Below, in pieces: positions 8,223 to 17,940 of a stretch of DNA of 64,000 nt; position 1 is the first letter of the stretch, and each line of letters begins with the position of its first letter. The stretch spans positions 590,000 through 653,999 of the forward strand of contig CAWHQR010000002.1 in assembly GCA_963831605.1 (NCBI GenBank), given 5' to 3'. The DNA is from DASUPK01 sp963831605. GTDB taxonomy: Bacteria > Actinomycetota > Thermoleophilia > Solirubrobacterales > 70-9. The notes beneath the pieces were generated by a model, which did not search any database, was not told where the DNA came from, and worked only from the letters and a program-made list of their open reading frames with translations. Made by a program: the position numbers and the translations under genes.

Positions 8223-9800
8223 GGGTACGGGGACGGGTCAGGCGGGCCCTGGTTGGCCGCCGGCCCGTTCAGATCGGGGATGGGATTGCTCTGACAGGTG
8301 ACGTCGGTCCGGAAGGGAGGCTCGGAGCTGGTGACGGGCCTCGTGCCGATCGGCGGAACGGTCGAGCCTCCCCACAGGGCCTCCTGCGGCGGGGGGCCGC
8401 CGGTCGACAGCCGCAGGTTGGGCACCGGGCCGCCCGGCGGGACCGCGCCGCCGGCGGAGAAGAAGCGGAGCGACGGGCCGTTGCCGTCGAACGGCTGGGA
8501 TTCGCCGGCGAGGCCGGTCACCGTGTAGCCGAACTCCTTGAAGTTCGGCACGCCGGTCGTGAAGTTGTAGCCGCCGCCCGAGTCGTTCAGGACGACGTTT
8601 CCGGTGGGAATCAGGACGTTGTCCACGCATCCGCTCAGCAGGCCGATCTGCGAGAACAGTGGCCTGCCCTCGTCGGTGGACTTGCCCGCTCCCGGGCCTG
8701 CGACCCGCAGCTGGCTGGCGATGTATCCGAGCTCGTTCTTGCCGAGCAGGGCCGCCGTCTGGTCGATCCAGGGCTGGGAGGCGGCGATGGTGGCGGGGAG
8801 CTCACGGATCCCCGGGGTGAGGTCCAGGGCGAAGGTCCTGAGGTACGGCAGCGTCGCGTTCGTGTGGCGCAGGGAAGGCTCGGCGATCTTGAGCGTCGGG
8901 CCGAGGAGCTTGATGGTGCGCTCCAGGTTGTCGGACTCGGCAGCGAGCGCGCCGGTCACGGTGTTGAAGTTGGAGATCAGGCCCTGCAGCTGAGACTCGT
9001 GACCGTTCAGGGAGCCGAAGACCTTCGCCTGCGCGGCGATCAGATTGGAGAGGTCGTGCGGGGCGGTGCCCAGAAGCGCCTCGTTGACGATGGCCGAGTC
9101 CCGAGCGGCGGTCTGTCCGTAGTCGAAGGACTTGTTGATCGCCTCGGCAGCCGTGAGGCCCTGCACCTCGGGATCCTGCGTCGCGTTGTCGGCGGCGGTC
9201 GGCTTGTGGGTGAGCGTCGTGCCGTATCCCTCGAGCAGCTTCTGCAGGTTGGCGCGGTCAGGGGCCTGCAGGGAGGTGAGGATCTGGTCCAGCTGCACCG
9301 CCGTGGCGGTCTGGGTGACCGGGATCGTGTCGCCGTCCGAGAGCGAGTGAGCGCTCGGGCTGCCCGGGGTGCACGTCGACGAAGAAGTTGCCCTCCAGGA
9401 AGATGCGCGGCCGGATCTCGATCTGCGCGTCGCTGTGGATGGGCTGACCGTTGTCGTCGACCGTGAAGGTGACCTCGGAGTAGTTGCTCGCGCAATTCCC
9501 CGTCAGGCCGTTGTCGCAGACGCTCTTCACGCTCTCGACCTTGCCGACGTTGACGCCGGCGATCCGGACCGGCGAGTCCTTGCGGATGTTGGCCGCGTTC
9601 TTGAAGACCGCGTGGAGCTCGAAGTGGCTCTGGAACGGAATCGACTTGGTCCATGCCAGGTAGGTGCCGACGACGACCAGGGCGATCAGGATCAGGGCGT
9701 TGCGGACCCGGTGCGGCGGGTGCCCCTTGCGGTAGACCCGCTCGTCGTAGTCCTTGCCGTGCACCTCGACGGGCGGCTTGTTGGCGCGCTCGTCCGTCAC
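8219..9800 (-). CDS. MCE-family protein (fourth in operon), frame broken by one extra base
   Basis: Fourth MCE protein. The GTG at 9800 overlaps the preceding stop (GTGA), as at the other junctions of this operon. The N-terminus is cytoplasmic and charged (about 35 residues), followed by a membrane helix (NALILIALVVVGTYLAW) and an MCE domain (DSPVRIAGVNVGKV, LEGNFFVDVHPG). Just after FVDVHPG the frame changes at 9363-9369, where the GGGG/CCC run seems to hold one base too many. Correcting it restores GSPSAHSLSDGDTIPVTQT and a continuous product of about 526 residues ending PDPSPYP. The domain order and length then match its neighbours. Confidence 0.85.
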
Positions 9801-11278
9801 TTCTTGCCCTTCTTCTTGGACTTCTTCTTCTTGACCTGCTGGAGGATCTGCCCGTCCGTGTGGATGCCCTGGTTCCCGGGGACGTTGCCGATCGTCTGAC
9901 CGCCCGGATAGCCCTCGTTCCCCGACTCGCACTCATGTGTCTGCCCCGGCGCAGCGGTGTTCGGGTAGGGGTTGTAGTGCAGGAAGTTCGTGGTCTGGCC
10001 GCCGCCGTTGGCGGGTCCGGAGCTCGGGCCGATCTCGCTGTTCGGCCCGATCGGCGGCTGGAGCACGATGAACCGCTGGCTGGTCCCGATCCCGTCGGCC
10101 GACCCCAGGAAGCTCGCCACGTTCCTGAAGAGCAGCGTCGCGTAGTTGCAGACCGACTGAGCGGGAGTGATGAACGACAGCGGCGGCCCCAGGGTGTTGT
10201 TGAACGTGTTCAGGTCGTTGATCCCCTGGCGGGCTCCAGCGTTGTTGGAGAGGTTCAGGACCGCCTGGGCGGTCGGGTCGAGCTGCGCGTTGAACGCCGG
10301 AGACAGCGCCAGCGCCTTGACGCCCTCGACGATCGAGTTGCCGAGGTCCTTCTGGACTGGCGCAATCGCGTGGAAGCCGGGCCGCAGCTCGCTGAACAGC
10401 TTGGCGGTGTTGGCGAGCAGCGGCCGGATCGTCGGCAGGGTCGCGATCGTGGTGTCCTCGGTCGAAGGCGACTTCGAGATCGCCTCCTGGATGAATGGGC
10501 GCGAAACGCGGGCGAAGGCGCCGAAGGTGGTGTCGAGGTCGACGAAGAGCTGGCCCTGGATCTCCGCGACCGGCGCGACCTCGGCAGCCGTGGCCGAGAG
10601 CGAGGAGACGAAGTTGCCGAGCCCCGTGTTCGGGTCGGCCAGGTTACGCATCACCGGCGTGAGCACCTGGACCAGCGGCTTGAGCTGGCCGATCGCCTCG
10701 TTCAGGTCCACCCCGCGCCCCGCCAGCGCGTTTCCGAACTCGAGCAGGTTCGACTGGATGGCCGTCCTGGTCGGAGCGTCGAACATGTTGAAGACCTGAT
10801 CGATCTCGACGGGCTCGGGCCGTGCCGCGGTGATCGGGACCGTCGATCCGGGCTTGAATCCCTGGCTGGAGTTGCCGCGGTTGATCTCCAGGTACTTGAG
10901 GCCCAGTGCCGACTTCGCTCGGACCACCAGGGTCGAGTTCTCGGGCAGCGGGTTGATGTCCTGGTTGAGCTCCATGTCGACCTTGGCCACCTGCGTGGTG
11001 CACTGGCGGGTCGGGTCGTTCGGACACGGAGCGTTGTCGACGGTCTCGGGCTGGATCGACTTGATCTGACCGACTCGGATGCCGCCGATCCGAACCTCGT
11101 TGCCCGCCACGAGGCTGGCGGCATTCGGCAGCTCGGCCGAGATCTTGTAGGTGGGGACGAAGGGCAGGCCCTGGTTGGCCTGATAGGAGAGGAAGACGGC
11201 GACCACGACCACGAGCACGGTCACCGCTCCGACGAGCGTCGGGCTGGCTGCCAGGCTGCCGACGCGCCCGCCCCTCAT
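9797..11278 (-). CDS. MCE-family protein (third in operon) with polylysine tail
   Basis: A 493-residue MCE protein. It has an N-terminal membrane helix (TVLVVVVAVFLSY, about residues 19-31), an MCE domain (GNEVRIGGIRVGQI, LGLKYLEINRG), a helical region, and a Gly/Asn/Pro-rich C-terminus ending in KKKKSKKKGKK. The basic tail could bind anionic wall polymers or lipid headgroups (inference). It overlaps the second and fourth MCE genes by 4 bases each. Confidence 0.9.
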   Translation of the reverse strand: MRGGRVGSLAASPTLVGAVTVLVVVVAVFLSYQANQGLPFVPTYKISAELPNAASLVAGNEVRIGGIRVGQIKSIQPETVDNAPCPNDPTRQCTTQVAKVDMELNQDINPLPENSTLVVRAKSALGLKYLEINRGNSSQGFKPGSTVPITAARPEPVEIDQVFNMFDAPTRTAIQSNLLEFGNALAGRGVDLNEAIGQLKPLVQVLTPVMRNLADPNTGLGNFVSSLSATAAEVAPVAEIQGQLFVDLDTTFGAFARVSRPFIQEAISKSPSTEDTTIATLPTIRPLLANTAKLFSELRPGFHAIAPVQKDLGNSIVEGVKALALSPAFNAQLDPTAQAVLNLSNNAGARQGINDLNTFNNTLGPPLSFITPAQSVCNYATLLFRNVASFLGSADGIGTSQRFIVLQPPIGPNSEIGPSSGPANGGGQTTNFLHYNPYPNTAAPGQTHECESGNEGYPGGQTIGNVPGNQGIHTDGQILQQVKKKKSKKKGKK

Positions 11279-12873
11279 GCGCCGTCTCCGAGCAGGAACT
11301 GGAGGAACATCTGGGCCTGGCTCATCGAGACCGCCTGGGAGTTGGGCGAGTCCTTGCCGCTCTGGCCGCTATCGGGCGTGGTTGTGGTCGTTCCGGAGTC
11401 CGTGCCCGAGCCGGTGCCGGAGTCCGTGCCGGAGCCCGTGCCGTCAGGCAGCGTCGGGGTCTGCGGCGGGACGAGCTGCGGGATCAGGTCCTGGATGTTC
11501 GGGACGTTGACCTGGGGCAGCGGCGAGGCGTTGTGGATCCCCGACTTGGAGATCTTGGCCTTCTTGCCCTGCTTGGCCGGAGCCGCAGTGCTTGCCGCCT
11601 TGAAGGACGACTGGCAGACGTCCTGGAAGGTGTCCGAGACCTCGACGCAGCTCGTGAGCTGGAGGTTCGAGCGGAGGAAGTGCCCGTACGAGTCGAAGCC
11701 GTTCGCCGAGCCGACGGAGTTGTAGATGAAATTCATCAGGTTCTGGAAGCCCTGGGTCTTCTCGAAGGTGTTCAGGAACGCCGAGAAGTTCTGGCCGATC
11801 GAGACGGAGGAGTTGGCCGTGTTGGCCAGGTCGCTGAGCATTCCGTCGGAGGCTGCGAGCTTCGGCCCGGCGGTCTGGGCGGCGTTGCCGAGGCTGGTCA
11901 GCGCCGGGATGCCCTCCTTGGCGAAGGCCGGCAGGTTCACGGTCGCCTTGCTGAGGCCGGGCGCCGCGATGTTGATGTCGGTGAAGAGCGGCGTCCCCTG
12001 ATCGGCGAAGTCCTTGAGCTTGGTCATCGTCAGCCGGACCTGGTGAAGGGTCGCCGGGAACTTCTGTAGGCCCGCCTCGAGGGCCGCGCTGCGCTCCGCG
12101 GTGGCCTGGCCCGAGATCGCCGCGTTGTGGAAGAAGCCCGTGATGTGGGCCCGCTCGCGCGCGAGCGGCGCGAGCACCTGGTCGCCGTTGCTCGCCAGGC
12201 TCGCGAGCTGCTTGTTCTGCTCAGCGAGGATCGCCAGGACTCGGTCGGTCTGCCGCAGGGCCGGATTCGCCCGGTCGATGACGGCGCCGAGGTCCTGCCC
12301 GCGCCCCGCCAGCCCGGCGCCGAGGCTGTTGAGGATCAGCCGGAAGCGGTCGGCGTACGGCAGGCGCTGGATGTTCTGGATCAGGTCCAGGTCGACCGTG
12401 GTGCCGTTGTTCTCCAGCGGCAACAGGTACTGGCCGGCCCCATCCTGGCCGTCGGGAATCTTCTGCAGCGGAGGCGGCGGAGGCGTCCCGGGAGCTCGCG
12501 GCTGGGTCGGCGTGCAGTCGATGAACTTCTCGCCGATCAGCGACTGCGGGCGGATCAGGCAGCTTGCGTCCTGGCGGAAGTCCTTGAAGCCCGAGTCGTC
12601 GATCTCCATGACGACGACGGCCTTGCCGGGGACCGCGTGCGGGCCGCCCTGGAGGCTGGCCGTCTCGGTGTCGTTCGAGACGTCGACCGAACTGACGACT
12701 CCGACATTCGCCCCGGCCACCCGCACCTGCTCGCCCGAGACCACGAAGGAGCCGTTGTCGAAGTAGCCCCGGACCAGATAGGTGCCGCTGGTTCCGTTCG
12801 AGCCGATCGCGGGCAGCGCGATCAGCAGCGCGGCGAGCAGCAGACCGGCGACTATCAGGGCGATCCGCCTCAT
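11275..12873 (-). CDS. MCE-family protein (second in operon)
   Basis: A 532-residue MCE protein. It has an N-terminal helix (LIVAGLLLAALLIALPAIG) and an MCE domain at about 38-130 (GEQVRVAGANVGVV, SLIGEKFIDC) containing an inserted Pro-rich loop (PGTPPPPPLQ). A long helical region follows. The C-terminus is of low complexity, with alternating Gly-Thr/Ser-Asp repeats (GTGSGTDSGTGSGTDSG). Start and stop overlap the flanking MCE genes by 4 bases. The Ser/Thr/Gly repeat resembles flexible spacers seen in other actinobacterial MCE tails. Confidence 0.9.
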   Translation of the reverse strand: MRRIALIVAGLLLAALLIALPAIGSNGTSGTYLVRGYFDNGSFVVSGEQVRVAGANVGVVSSVDVSNDTETASLQGGPHAVPGKAVVVMEIDDSGFKDFRQDASCLIRPQSLIGEKFIDCTPTQPRAPGTPPPPPLQKIPDGQDGAGQYLLPLENNGTTVDLDLIQNIQRLPYADRFRLILNSLGAGLAGRGQDLGAVIDRANPALRQTDRVLAILAEQNKQLASLASNGDQVLAPLARERAHITGFFHNAAISGQATAERSAALEAGLQKFPATLHQVRLTMTKLKDFADQGTPLFTDINIAAPGLSKATVNLPAFAKEGIPALTSLGNAAQTAGPKLAASDGMLSDLANTANSSVSIGQNFSAFLNTFEKTQGFQNLMNFIYNSVGSANGFDSYGHFLRSNLQLTSCVEVSDTFQDVCQSSFKAASTAAPAKQGKKAKISKSGIHNASPLPQVNVPNIQDLIPQLVPPQTPTLPDGTGSGTDSGTGSGTDSGTTTTTPDSGQSGKDSPNSQAVSMSQAQMFLQFLLGDGA

Positions 12874-14309
12874 GGCCCGGGCACCGACTGGTTGGAGTTA
12901 CAGGACGAGGGGCTGGCGGGCGCGCCGTTGGGCGGACCGAGGAAGGCGCCGGCCGGCGAGGGCGTGGCGAACGGGTTGCTGCCGAGCACGACGGGCGTGG
13001 AGGCGCCCGGACAGCGGCGGAACAGGTTGTAGGTGGGTCCGCCGAATGCGCCGAAATCGGCGAACGGGGTTGCGGAGTTGGCCGCGGTGAGAGGTGTGGT
13101 CGCCTGGAAGACGCTCATGCCCGCCGGCTGCACCCGGACGTAGTGGCCATTGGCGTCGTAGTAGCCGGCGGTCTGGTTGAGGTGCGCGATCCCGGCGGTC
13201 AGGTCGGGCGTGTAGGGACGGAAGAACCCGAGGATCGGCTCCGAGTCCTGCATCGCCTTGACCGTGATCGGCACCGCGTCCGCGGCCCGCTTCTGGAGAG
13301 CCACGAGGTAGCCGGTGGCGTCGGCGAGGTCGTTCGACTTGCCGTTCAGATTGAGCGCGCGGTTCAGGTCACTGAAGACCGGGACCGAGCGGGTCAGCAC
13401 CGGGTGGAGCTGCCGGAGGAACGGTGCGAGGTTCTTGGTGCTCGTCTTCGTCGCGTTGATGAGCGGGGTGAGGTCGTCGAGCGCTGGGCGGAGGTTGTGG
13501 AAGGTCGTGTTGGCCTGGCGGAGCGTGCCGGGCAGTGCGACAAGGGCCTGGTCGAATGAGGTGTTCTCGTTGGCGATCGAGCCCAGGGCGACGTTCGCGT
13601 TCTGCGTCAGCGAGGAGAGATCGGCGCGGCGCGCGGCGACGGCGGAGACGACGTTCGCCCCGTTGACGATGAAGTTGGTGAGAGTGCCCTCGTCCCGGTC
13701 GAGCTCCTGGAGCAGACGGTCGGTCGCGACCAGCGACGGGCTCAGGTACTTGTAGGTCTGATTGGCCTGCGGGCCCTTGCCCGCGTACACGGTCGCGGAG
13801 CCCTGGATGACGTTCCTGAGCGCCTGGCGCTCGGGGCCGCGGAGAGTGTTGAAGAGCTGATCGAGGTCGACCGGGGTGGTCGTATCGCTCTCGGCGATGA
13901 TCGCATTGCTGGCGAGCTCGGGATTGTTGTCCGGCCCGGGCTGGATCGAGATGTAGCGGTTGGCGATCCCGGAGAGCGACGTCGCGCGGACGATCGCGGT
14001 GCTGCCCTCGTGCAGCGGCCGGTCCACGGAGATGTCGACCTGCGCCTGCCCGTTGTCGTTCAGCTTGACGTCGTCAACGCTCCCGACGGGAGCGCCGCCG
14101 ATCAGAACCTGGTTGCCCTTGACCAGCTGGCCGCCGGTCTCGAACAGGAGGCGGTAGTGGTTCGAGTTGCCGCCGCTGGAGAGCAGCAGCACGATGATCG
14201 CGATCGCGATCAGTACCAGTGCGCCGATCGCCGCCAGGCGCGCGAACCTGCCGCCGCCTCGTACGCGCCCTCCCCCACGGGGTGTGATCGTCCCTTCGCC
14301 AGGGCTCAC
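12870..14309 (-). CDS. MCE-family protein (first in operon)
   Basis: First MCE gene, about 479 residues from the GTG at 14309, which is preceded by GGTGGAG at 6-base spacing. An in-frame ATG at 14336 would add nine residues but has no ribosome site. A Gly/Arg-rich cytoplasmic segment leads to a membrane helix (AAIGALVLIAIAIIVLLL). The MCE domain follows (GNQVLIGGAPVGSV, ISGIANRYISIQPG read as SGIANRYISI). The long helical tail ends with a Cys- and Asn-containing stretch. No yrbE permease pair precedes it, unlike canonical mce operons; an ArsR-type gene is divergently placed upstream. Confidence 0.88.
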   Translation of the reverse strand: MSPGEGTITPRGGGRVRGGGRFARLAAIGALVLIAIAIIVLLLSSGGNSNHYRLLFETGGQLVKGNQVLIGGAPVGSVDDVKLNDNGQAQVDISVDRPLHEGSTAIVRATSLSGIANRYISIQPGPDNNPELASNAIIAESDTTTPVDLDQLFNTLRGPERQALRNVIQGSATVYAGKGPQANQTYKYLSPSLVATDRLLQELDRDEGTLTNFIVNGANVVSAVAARRADLSSLTQNANVALGSIANENTSFDQALVALPGTLRQANTTFHNLRPALDDLTPLINATKTSTKNLAPFLRQLHPVLTRSVPVFSDLNRALNLNGKSNDLADATGYLVALQKRAADAVPITVKAMQDSEPILGFFRPYTPDLTAGIAHLNQTAGYYDANGHYVRVQPAGMSVFQATTPLTAANSATPFADFGAFGGPTYNLFRRCPGASTPVVLGSNPFATPSPAGAFLGPPNGAPASPSSCNSNQSVPGP

Positions 14310-14711
14310 ATTCGCTCCACCCGGGAGCAGGCCCATTGCGAGCCATGAGCGTCCGTTCGGGCCCCTATGACGGTCCCATCCTCCAGCAGCTCCTCACCTG
14401 CTTCCCAGCAGCTTCTCTCTCCTGCCGCACTCCAGCAGCTCCACCGCCGATCCTATCTAGGACCTCAGGCGCCGACTCGGTATTTGGCCGTACTTTCCGA
14501 GGTGTTAACGGCTGCTTAATCGCCTCGATTTCGACTCATTTCGGAGCTTCCCTGCCGATCCGGGACCCGAGACCTTCCCGACGAAGATCGTCCGGTCCGG
14601 GACCTCGTCGAGGACCAGGACGCAGGGCGCGACGAACGGGTCCTCGAGAACGATCCGCCGCGCCTGGCCTTCACATTGCGCGCCGGCGCTCCCTCCGGCC
14701 CCTCTGAAATA
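14310..14711. other. Intergenic region between the mce operon and arsR-like gene
   Basis: About 400 bases with no convincing gene. It must hold the promoter of the mce operon (minus) and of the regulator (plus), but I cannot place -35/-10 boxes confidently. On the minus strand, about 14545-14650 reads as a short segment containing DPFVAPCVLVLD and RTIFVGKVSGPG, faintly like the C-terminal strand region of serpins; there is no start and no upstream homology. Confidence 0.4.
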
Positions 14712-14729
14712 CTGAACCAGATGGTTCAG
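14712..14729. promoter_or_regulatory. Palindromic operator overlapping the arsR-like start codon
   Basis: CTGAACCA-GA-TGGTTCAG is a perfect 8-bp inverted repeat with a 2-base centre, and the ATG at 14721 lies inside it. Imperfect AACCA-N-TGGTT palindromes are typical binding sites of ArsR-family regulators that control themselves, so autoregulation is likely (inference). Confidence 0.65.
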
Positions 14730-15047
14730 AATCAGGGAATTGACCGTAGTTTGAGCGCGATTGCGGACCCGACCCGCCGCCAGGTCCTCGAGCGCCTCGG
14801 CGAGAGCAGTGCGACGATCGGCGAGCTTGCCGAGCCGTTCGGGATCACCCTGACCGGAATGCGAAAGCACGTCCAGGTGCTGGAGGACGCCGGCCTGGTG
14901 GCAACGGAGCGGGTCGGCAGGACCCGGATCTGCACGCTCGGCCCCGAACGACTGGACGACGTGGACGCTTGGATCGCGGATTACAGGCGGCTGCTCGCGG
15001 AACGCCTCGAGAGGCTGGTGCGACAGCTCAAGCAGTCGCGTCGCTGA
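14721..15047 (+). CDS. ArsR-family winged-helix transcriptional regulator
   Basis: A 108-residue regulator of the metal-independent ArsR branch. It opens SLSAIADPTRRQVLERL, the family's hallmark helix. A winged helix follows with recognition helix GITLTGMRKHVQVLEDAGLV and wing VGRTRICTLGPERLDDVDAW. No Cys metal site is visible. The ATG at 14721 (MVQNQ) is chosen over 14676 because the family begins here and the operator palindrome spans it. Such regulators usually sit beside an SRPBCC (AHSA1) gene; none is present. The gene could control the divergent mce operon or only itself. Confidence 0.88.
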   Translation: MVQNQGIDRSLSAIADPTRRQVLERLGESSATIGELAEPFGITLTGMRKHVQVLEDAGLVATERVGRTRICTLGPERLDDVDAWIADYRRLLAERLERLVRQLKQSRR

Positions 15048-15056
15048 GAGAGTGGC

Positions 15057-16288
15057 TCAGTAACTCGGCAACAGCGGGATGGCGGTGAAGTCCGACGGCG
15101 TCATCTCGCAGTCGATCAGCACGTCACCCGGATCCGCGGTGAACACCTGATCAAAGCCCTTGCCGCAGCGAATCCGGTCGAAGAAGCCGTCGGCGGCGTA
15201 GATCTGGTCGTTGCCGCGGCCGCCGAGGATCAGGTCGTTTCCGGGGCCACCGTCGATGATGTCATCGCCGGGCCCGGCGATGATCGTGTCGTTGCCGCCG
15301 TCAGAGCGGAGGTCGTCATTTCCCACTCCGCCGACGATGCAGTCGTCGCCGCCCTTGCCGAAGCCGATATCGGAGCCGCCCGCCAGATTGACCCGGTCCC
15401 GTCCGGCGCCACCCTCGAACGTGTTGTCGCCGCGGCGCAGGCGAATCCGATGGATCAGACCGGCCAGGCAGCCGCGGGCTCCGGCGCCGCCGGGCGCGAC
15501 GGCGGATGAGAAGGCCTTGCCGGCAGGCGCTCGCATGCCGAGAGCCTCGAGCGCGTCTGCTGCGAGGGGCTGCGAGTAGGCCGCGATCACCGGGTTCTTG
15601 TCGTCCTGGGCCAGGGTCCGCGTCCGGTTGGTGCCTGCATACGCGGCCGGGCACATCGTCGCCTGCTTCGGCTTGTTGGCGCAGATCTTCGAGTCGTTCC
15701 GGTTTTGGTAGTGGTCGCCGGTCCAACCTTCCGAATGCCCGAGCTCGTGCGTCGCGACGGACTGAAGGTCGAGCTTCTTCGCGGGCGGGTCGCCCGCGCC
15801 GACGTAGAACTTCTTCTTCTGGTTGAACGTCTGGCGGAAGCCGACAGCTGCCCGGTGTCGGTATTGACGCAGCTGCGGTTCTCGGCCAGCGTGGTACTGC
15901 CCGCAACCTGGCCTCGGAGGATGCCGCCGATCGGGACGCCGTTCAGTTCGGCGCAGGGATCGGAGTTGAGTGCCACGCTCGGCGACTTGTGGACCTCGAA
16001 GCGCTCGCCAGCGGGAAGCTTGTTCCAGGTGGCAGCCGCGGCGGCGATCCGCGCGCGGAACTTGCCGCCCGGCGCCGACCCATCGAAGTAGATGTTGCGG
16101 ACCTGGTCCCCCGGCGCATAGCGGGCGATGATCGGATCAGCGGCTCGCGCCGGCGCCGCGGCCAGGACGAGAAAACACACCAAGGCGAACATGGCCCCCG
16201 CCCGCGATCGGCTCGCACGGGGTGACGCCACCTTTGCCGCCGCGGCGGCAATGGAGAGGAGGGCGACGTAGCGCGTCCTGCGGGCCAT
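15057..16288 (-). CDS. Secreted HExxH metalloprotease with calcium-binding repeats, frame broken by one lost base
   Basis: Likely extracellular zinc metalloprotease of the matrixin-like type. After a signal segment (FALVCFLVLAAAPARA) comes a catalytic domain (YFDGSAPGGKF, ATWNKLPAG) with zinc motif VATHELGHSEG, that is HExxHxxG. The C-terminal part has hemolysin-type repeats (GGAGRDRV, GGKGGDDCI read as GFGKGGDDCI, GGPGNDLILGGRGNDQI). The frame changes at about 15851-15853, where a GGG run lacks one base; restoring it gives DTGAAVGFRQTFNQ. Start 16288 is the longest reading. The ATG at 16192, directly before the signal peptide, is the better biological start. The inferred product is about 410 residues, or 378 from 16192. 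Confidence 0.75.
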
Positions 16289-16398
16289 CCCCTGCCAGTT
16301 TGGGCGCTAGGCTCGCGTACTACACAGAATTCGGCATCTTTGGACGAATGTTGGGTAGGCGAGCGGAGCACAATACGAGGGCGGGCTCCAGCGGCCGG

Positions 16399-17250
16399 TT
16401 AGCCCTTCTTCTTCTTCACCAGCTTCAGGCTTTCCGACTTCGTGGCGCCACTGCCGCCCGTGGGGGTGAACGTGACGTCCACGGTCACGCCCGCCTTGCC
16501 CCCGCCCTTGAGTTTCTTGGCGAGCTTGCCCTTCGGAACCACCTTGAGGGCGAGCGTCCCGCCGGCGGCGGTCCCGAACGACGCTGATTGGCCCTTCACG
16601 CCGTTGCCGGTGAGCGTCGCCGAGCCAGGCCCCGGCAGGTTGACCGTGACCGTCGCCTGACCCTTCTTCTTGTTCTTCGTCAGTCCTGCGAAGCCGAAGT
16701 CGTTGGACGGGTCGAACTCGGCCGAGGTGTTCAGCCGGTTCCCCGGATTTGGGTTGACGGTTCCCGACTGGCCGTCGTCTGGCGGCGGGTTCGGGAAGGT
16801 GGTGAATTCCCCCGTCTCCCCCGGCACCGCGAATCCGCACTGGGTCGGGAAGTTCGTGCCGATGCCGGGATTGAGGCCGAGGACGTCCCCGGCCTTGACG
16901 GCGAGGTTCACCTGGAACGTGTTCAGCGTGGAGGCGGTGAGCGGATACGGCCCGTCGTGGGTGACGGTCTGATAGGTGCTTCCGCCGAACGGACGGAAGA
17001 TGAACAGGGCGACCTGCTGACCCGCGGTGGGGAGCGCGCGGGTGCTCCACGACCTGATCTTGCCGGCGGCGGGGACGACGTATGAGCTGCCCGAGGTGAC
17101 GCTGGCCTGGAGGTAGGCACCCGAGGTCGGTCCGCAGTTCTGCGGGGTGTCGGTCGCTTGCGGAAGCTGCCCGAGGGTGACCGTGCCGTACGCCGGCGAG
17201 GCCACAACCAGGGCCACGAGCGCTGCCGGCACGAGCAGTAGGCGCTTCAC
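16399..17250 (-). CDS. Secreted beta-rich protein of unknown function, lysine tail
   Basis: A 283-residue exported protein with signal peptide (MKRLLLVPAALVALVVASPA, cleavage near AYG). The first half has a jelly-roll-like composition (aromatic and Gly-rich, FIFRPFGGSTYQTV). The second half, after an Asn/Pro/Asp-rich linker, resembles an Ig- or cadherin-like strand domain (ATVTVNLPGPGSATLTG, VTVDVTFTPTGG). It ends SLKLVKKKKG. No catalytic motif seen. It lies on the same strand as the metalloprotease, 110 bases upstream of it, and may be independently transcribed. Confidence 0.7.
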   Translation of the reverse strand: MKRLLLVPAALVALVVASPAYGTVTLGQLPQATDTPQNCGPTSGAYLQASVTSGSSYVVPAAGKIRSWSTRALPTAGQQVALFIFRPFGGSTYQTVTHDGPYPLTASTLNTFQVNLAVKAGDVLGLNPGIGTNFPTQCGFAVPGETGEFTTFPNPPPDDGQSGTVNPNPGNRLNTSAEFDPSNDFGFAGLTKNKKKGQATVTVNLPGPGSATLTGNGVKGQSASFGTAAGGTLALKVVPKGKLAKKLKGGGKAGVTVDVTFTPTGGSGATKSESLKLVKKKKG

Positions 17251-17530
17251 ACCGCAAGCCTTTCACGAACCCTGGCCAGCGACAAGCGGGTGGGGCAGGC
17301 GTCGGCTGCCGCGGGCAGTGGGGCCAGGAACGTGCTGTCTCGCTCGCGAGGTCAGCAATGCGTTCGATGCCTGGCCAACGGGCATGGTGCCTCCGATCCG
17401 CGTGAAGCGCTCCGAGGTCTGAATGGCTCCTGGCCTAGCCGCGCAGCCCGGCGGCTTCGAGGGCATCCTTGCTTGGTGTTTTCGAGACGGGCCGGACCAG
17501 GAGTGCCCGGCCCATCCCGATCACTCACCC

Positions 17531-17814
17531 TTAGTGGCTGCTCAACTGGAAGCAGGCGACGTCGTACTGCGCGACGGCGTGAAAGTTGCCGTTCGCCGCC
17601 GAGGGTGTTCCCTCACTGCCCGCGTAGTGTTGCTCCGCGTTCGCGAATCCGGCGCTGTCTGTGAATCCCCGGGGCTCGACAGGCGACTGGCCGGGGTCGG
17701 TGCCGCACGCCTGGTTGGGCTGGCCTCTGTTCCCCGTCGAGGTGGCGGCCGCCGGGACCCCGCGAACGCGGCGATGACCAGGGCGGCGAGCACGGCCATG
17801 ATGAACTTGCGCAT
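17531..17814 (-). CDS. Small secreted protein, frame broken by one lost base
   Basis: Start ATG at 17814 follows AAGGAG at good spacing. The signal peptide is MRKFIMAVLAALVIAAFA. The frame then breaks at 17758-17761, where a GGGG run appears one base short. Adding a base restores a mature protein of about 75 residues with QPNQACGTDPG, NAEQHYAGSEG and QYDVACFQLSSH and the stop at 17531. Two Cys residues could form a disulfide. The restored sequence has the regular composition of a real small exported protein. The function is unknown; similar two-Cys secreted peptides are common in actinobacteria (from memory). Confidence 0.6.
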
Positions 17815-17940
17815 GCCAACTCCTTCCATTAGGGGCGGTTTAAGGCGCCTCACGTGGCAGGCGCCCGCTTCTCGACTATCCGAGTCGGCTCTAAACGCCT
17901 CGTAAGCGCGTCGATGACCCTCCACGTTCTCCTCCGACAT
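17815..17940 (-). pseudogene. SnoaL-like gene remnant (N-terminus only)
   Basis: Begins ATG at 17940 with MSEENVEGHRRAYEAF, the characteristic N-terminus of SnoaL-like (NTF2-fold) proteins of this lineage. Homology stops within about 20 codons and the frame runs on into the signal peptide of the next gene. A truncated relic is the best reading. It sits directly after the relic stop of the previous copy. Confidence 0.5.

Noticed and set aside
14545..14650. Serpin C-terminal fragment (DPFVAPCVLVLD, RTIFVGKV) on the minus strand.
   Set aside because: Only about 25 residues of weak similarity, with no start and no upstream serpin core.
15057..16192. RTX-type toxin from the GGxGxD-like repeats.
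   Set aside because: An HExxHxxG protease domain precedes the repeats and there is no type I secretion gene or toxin domain.
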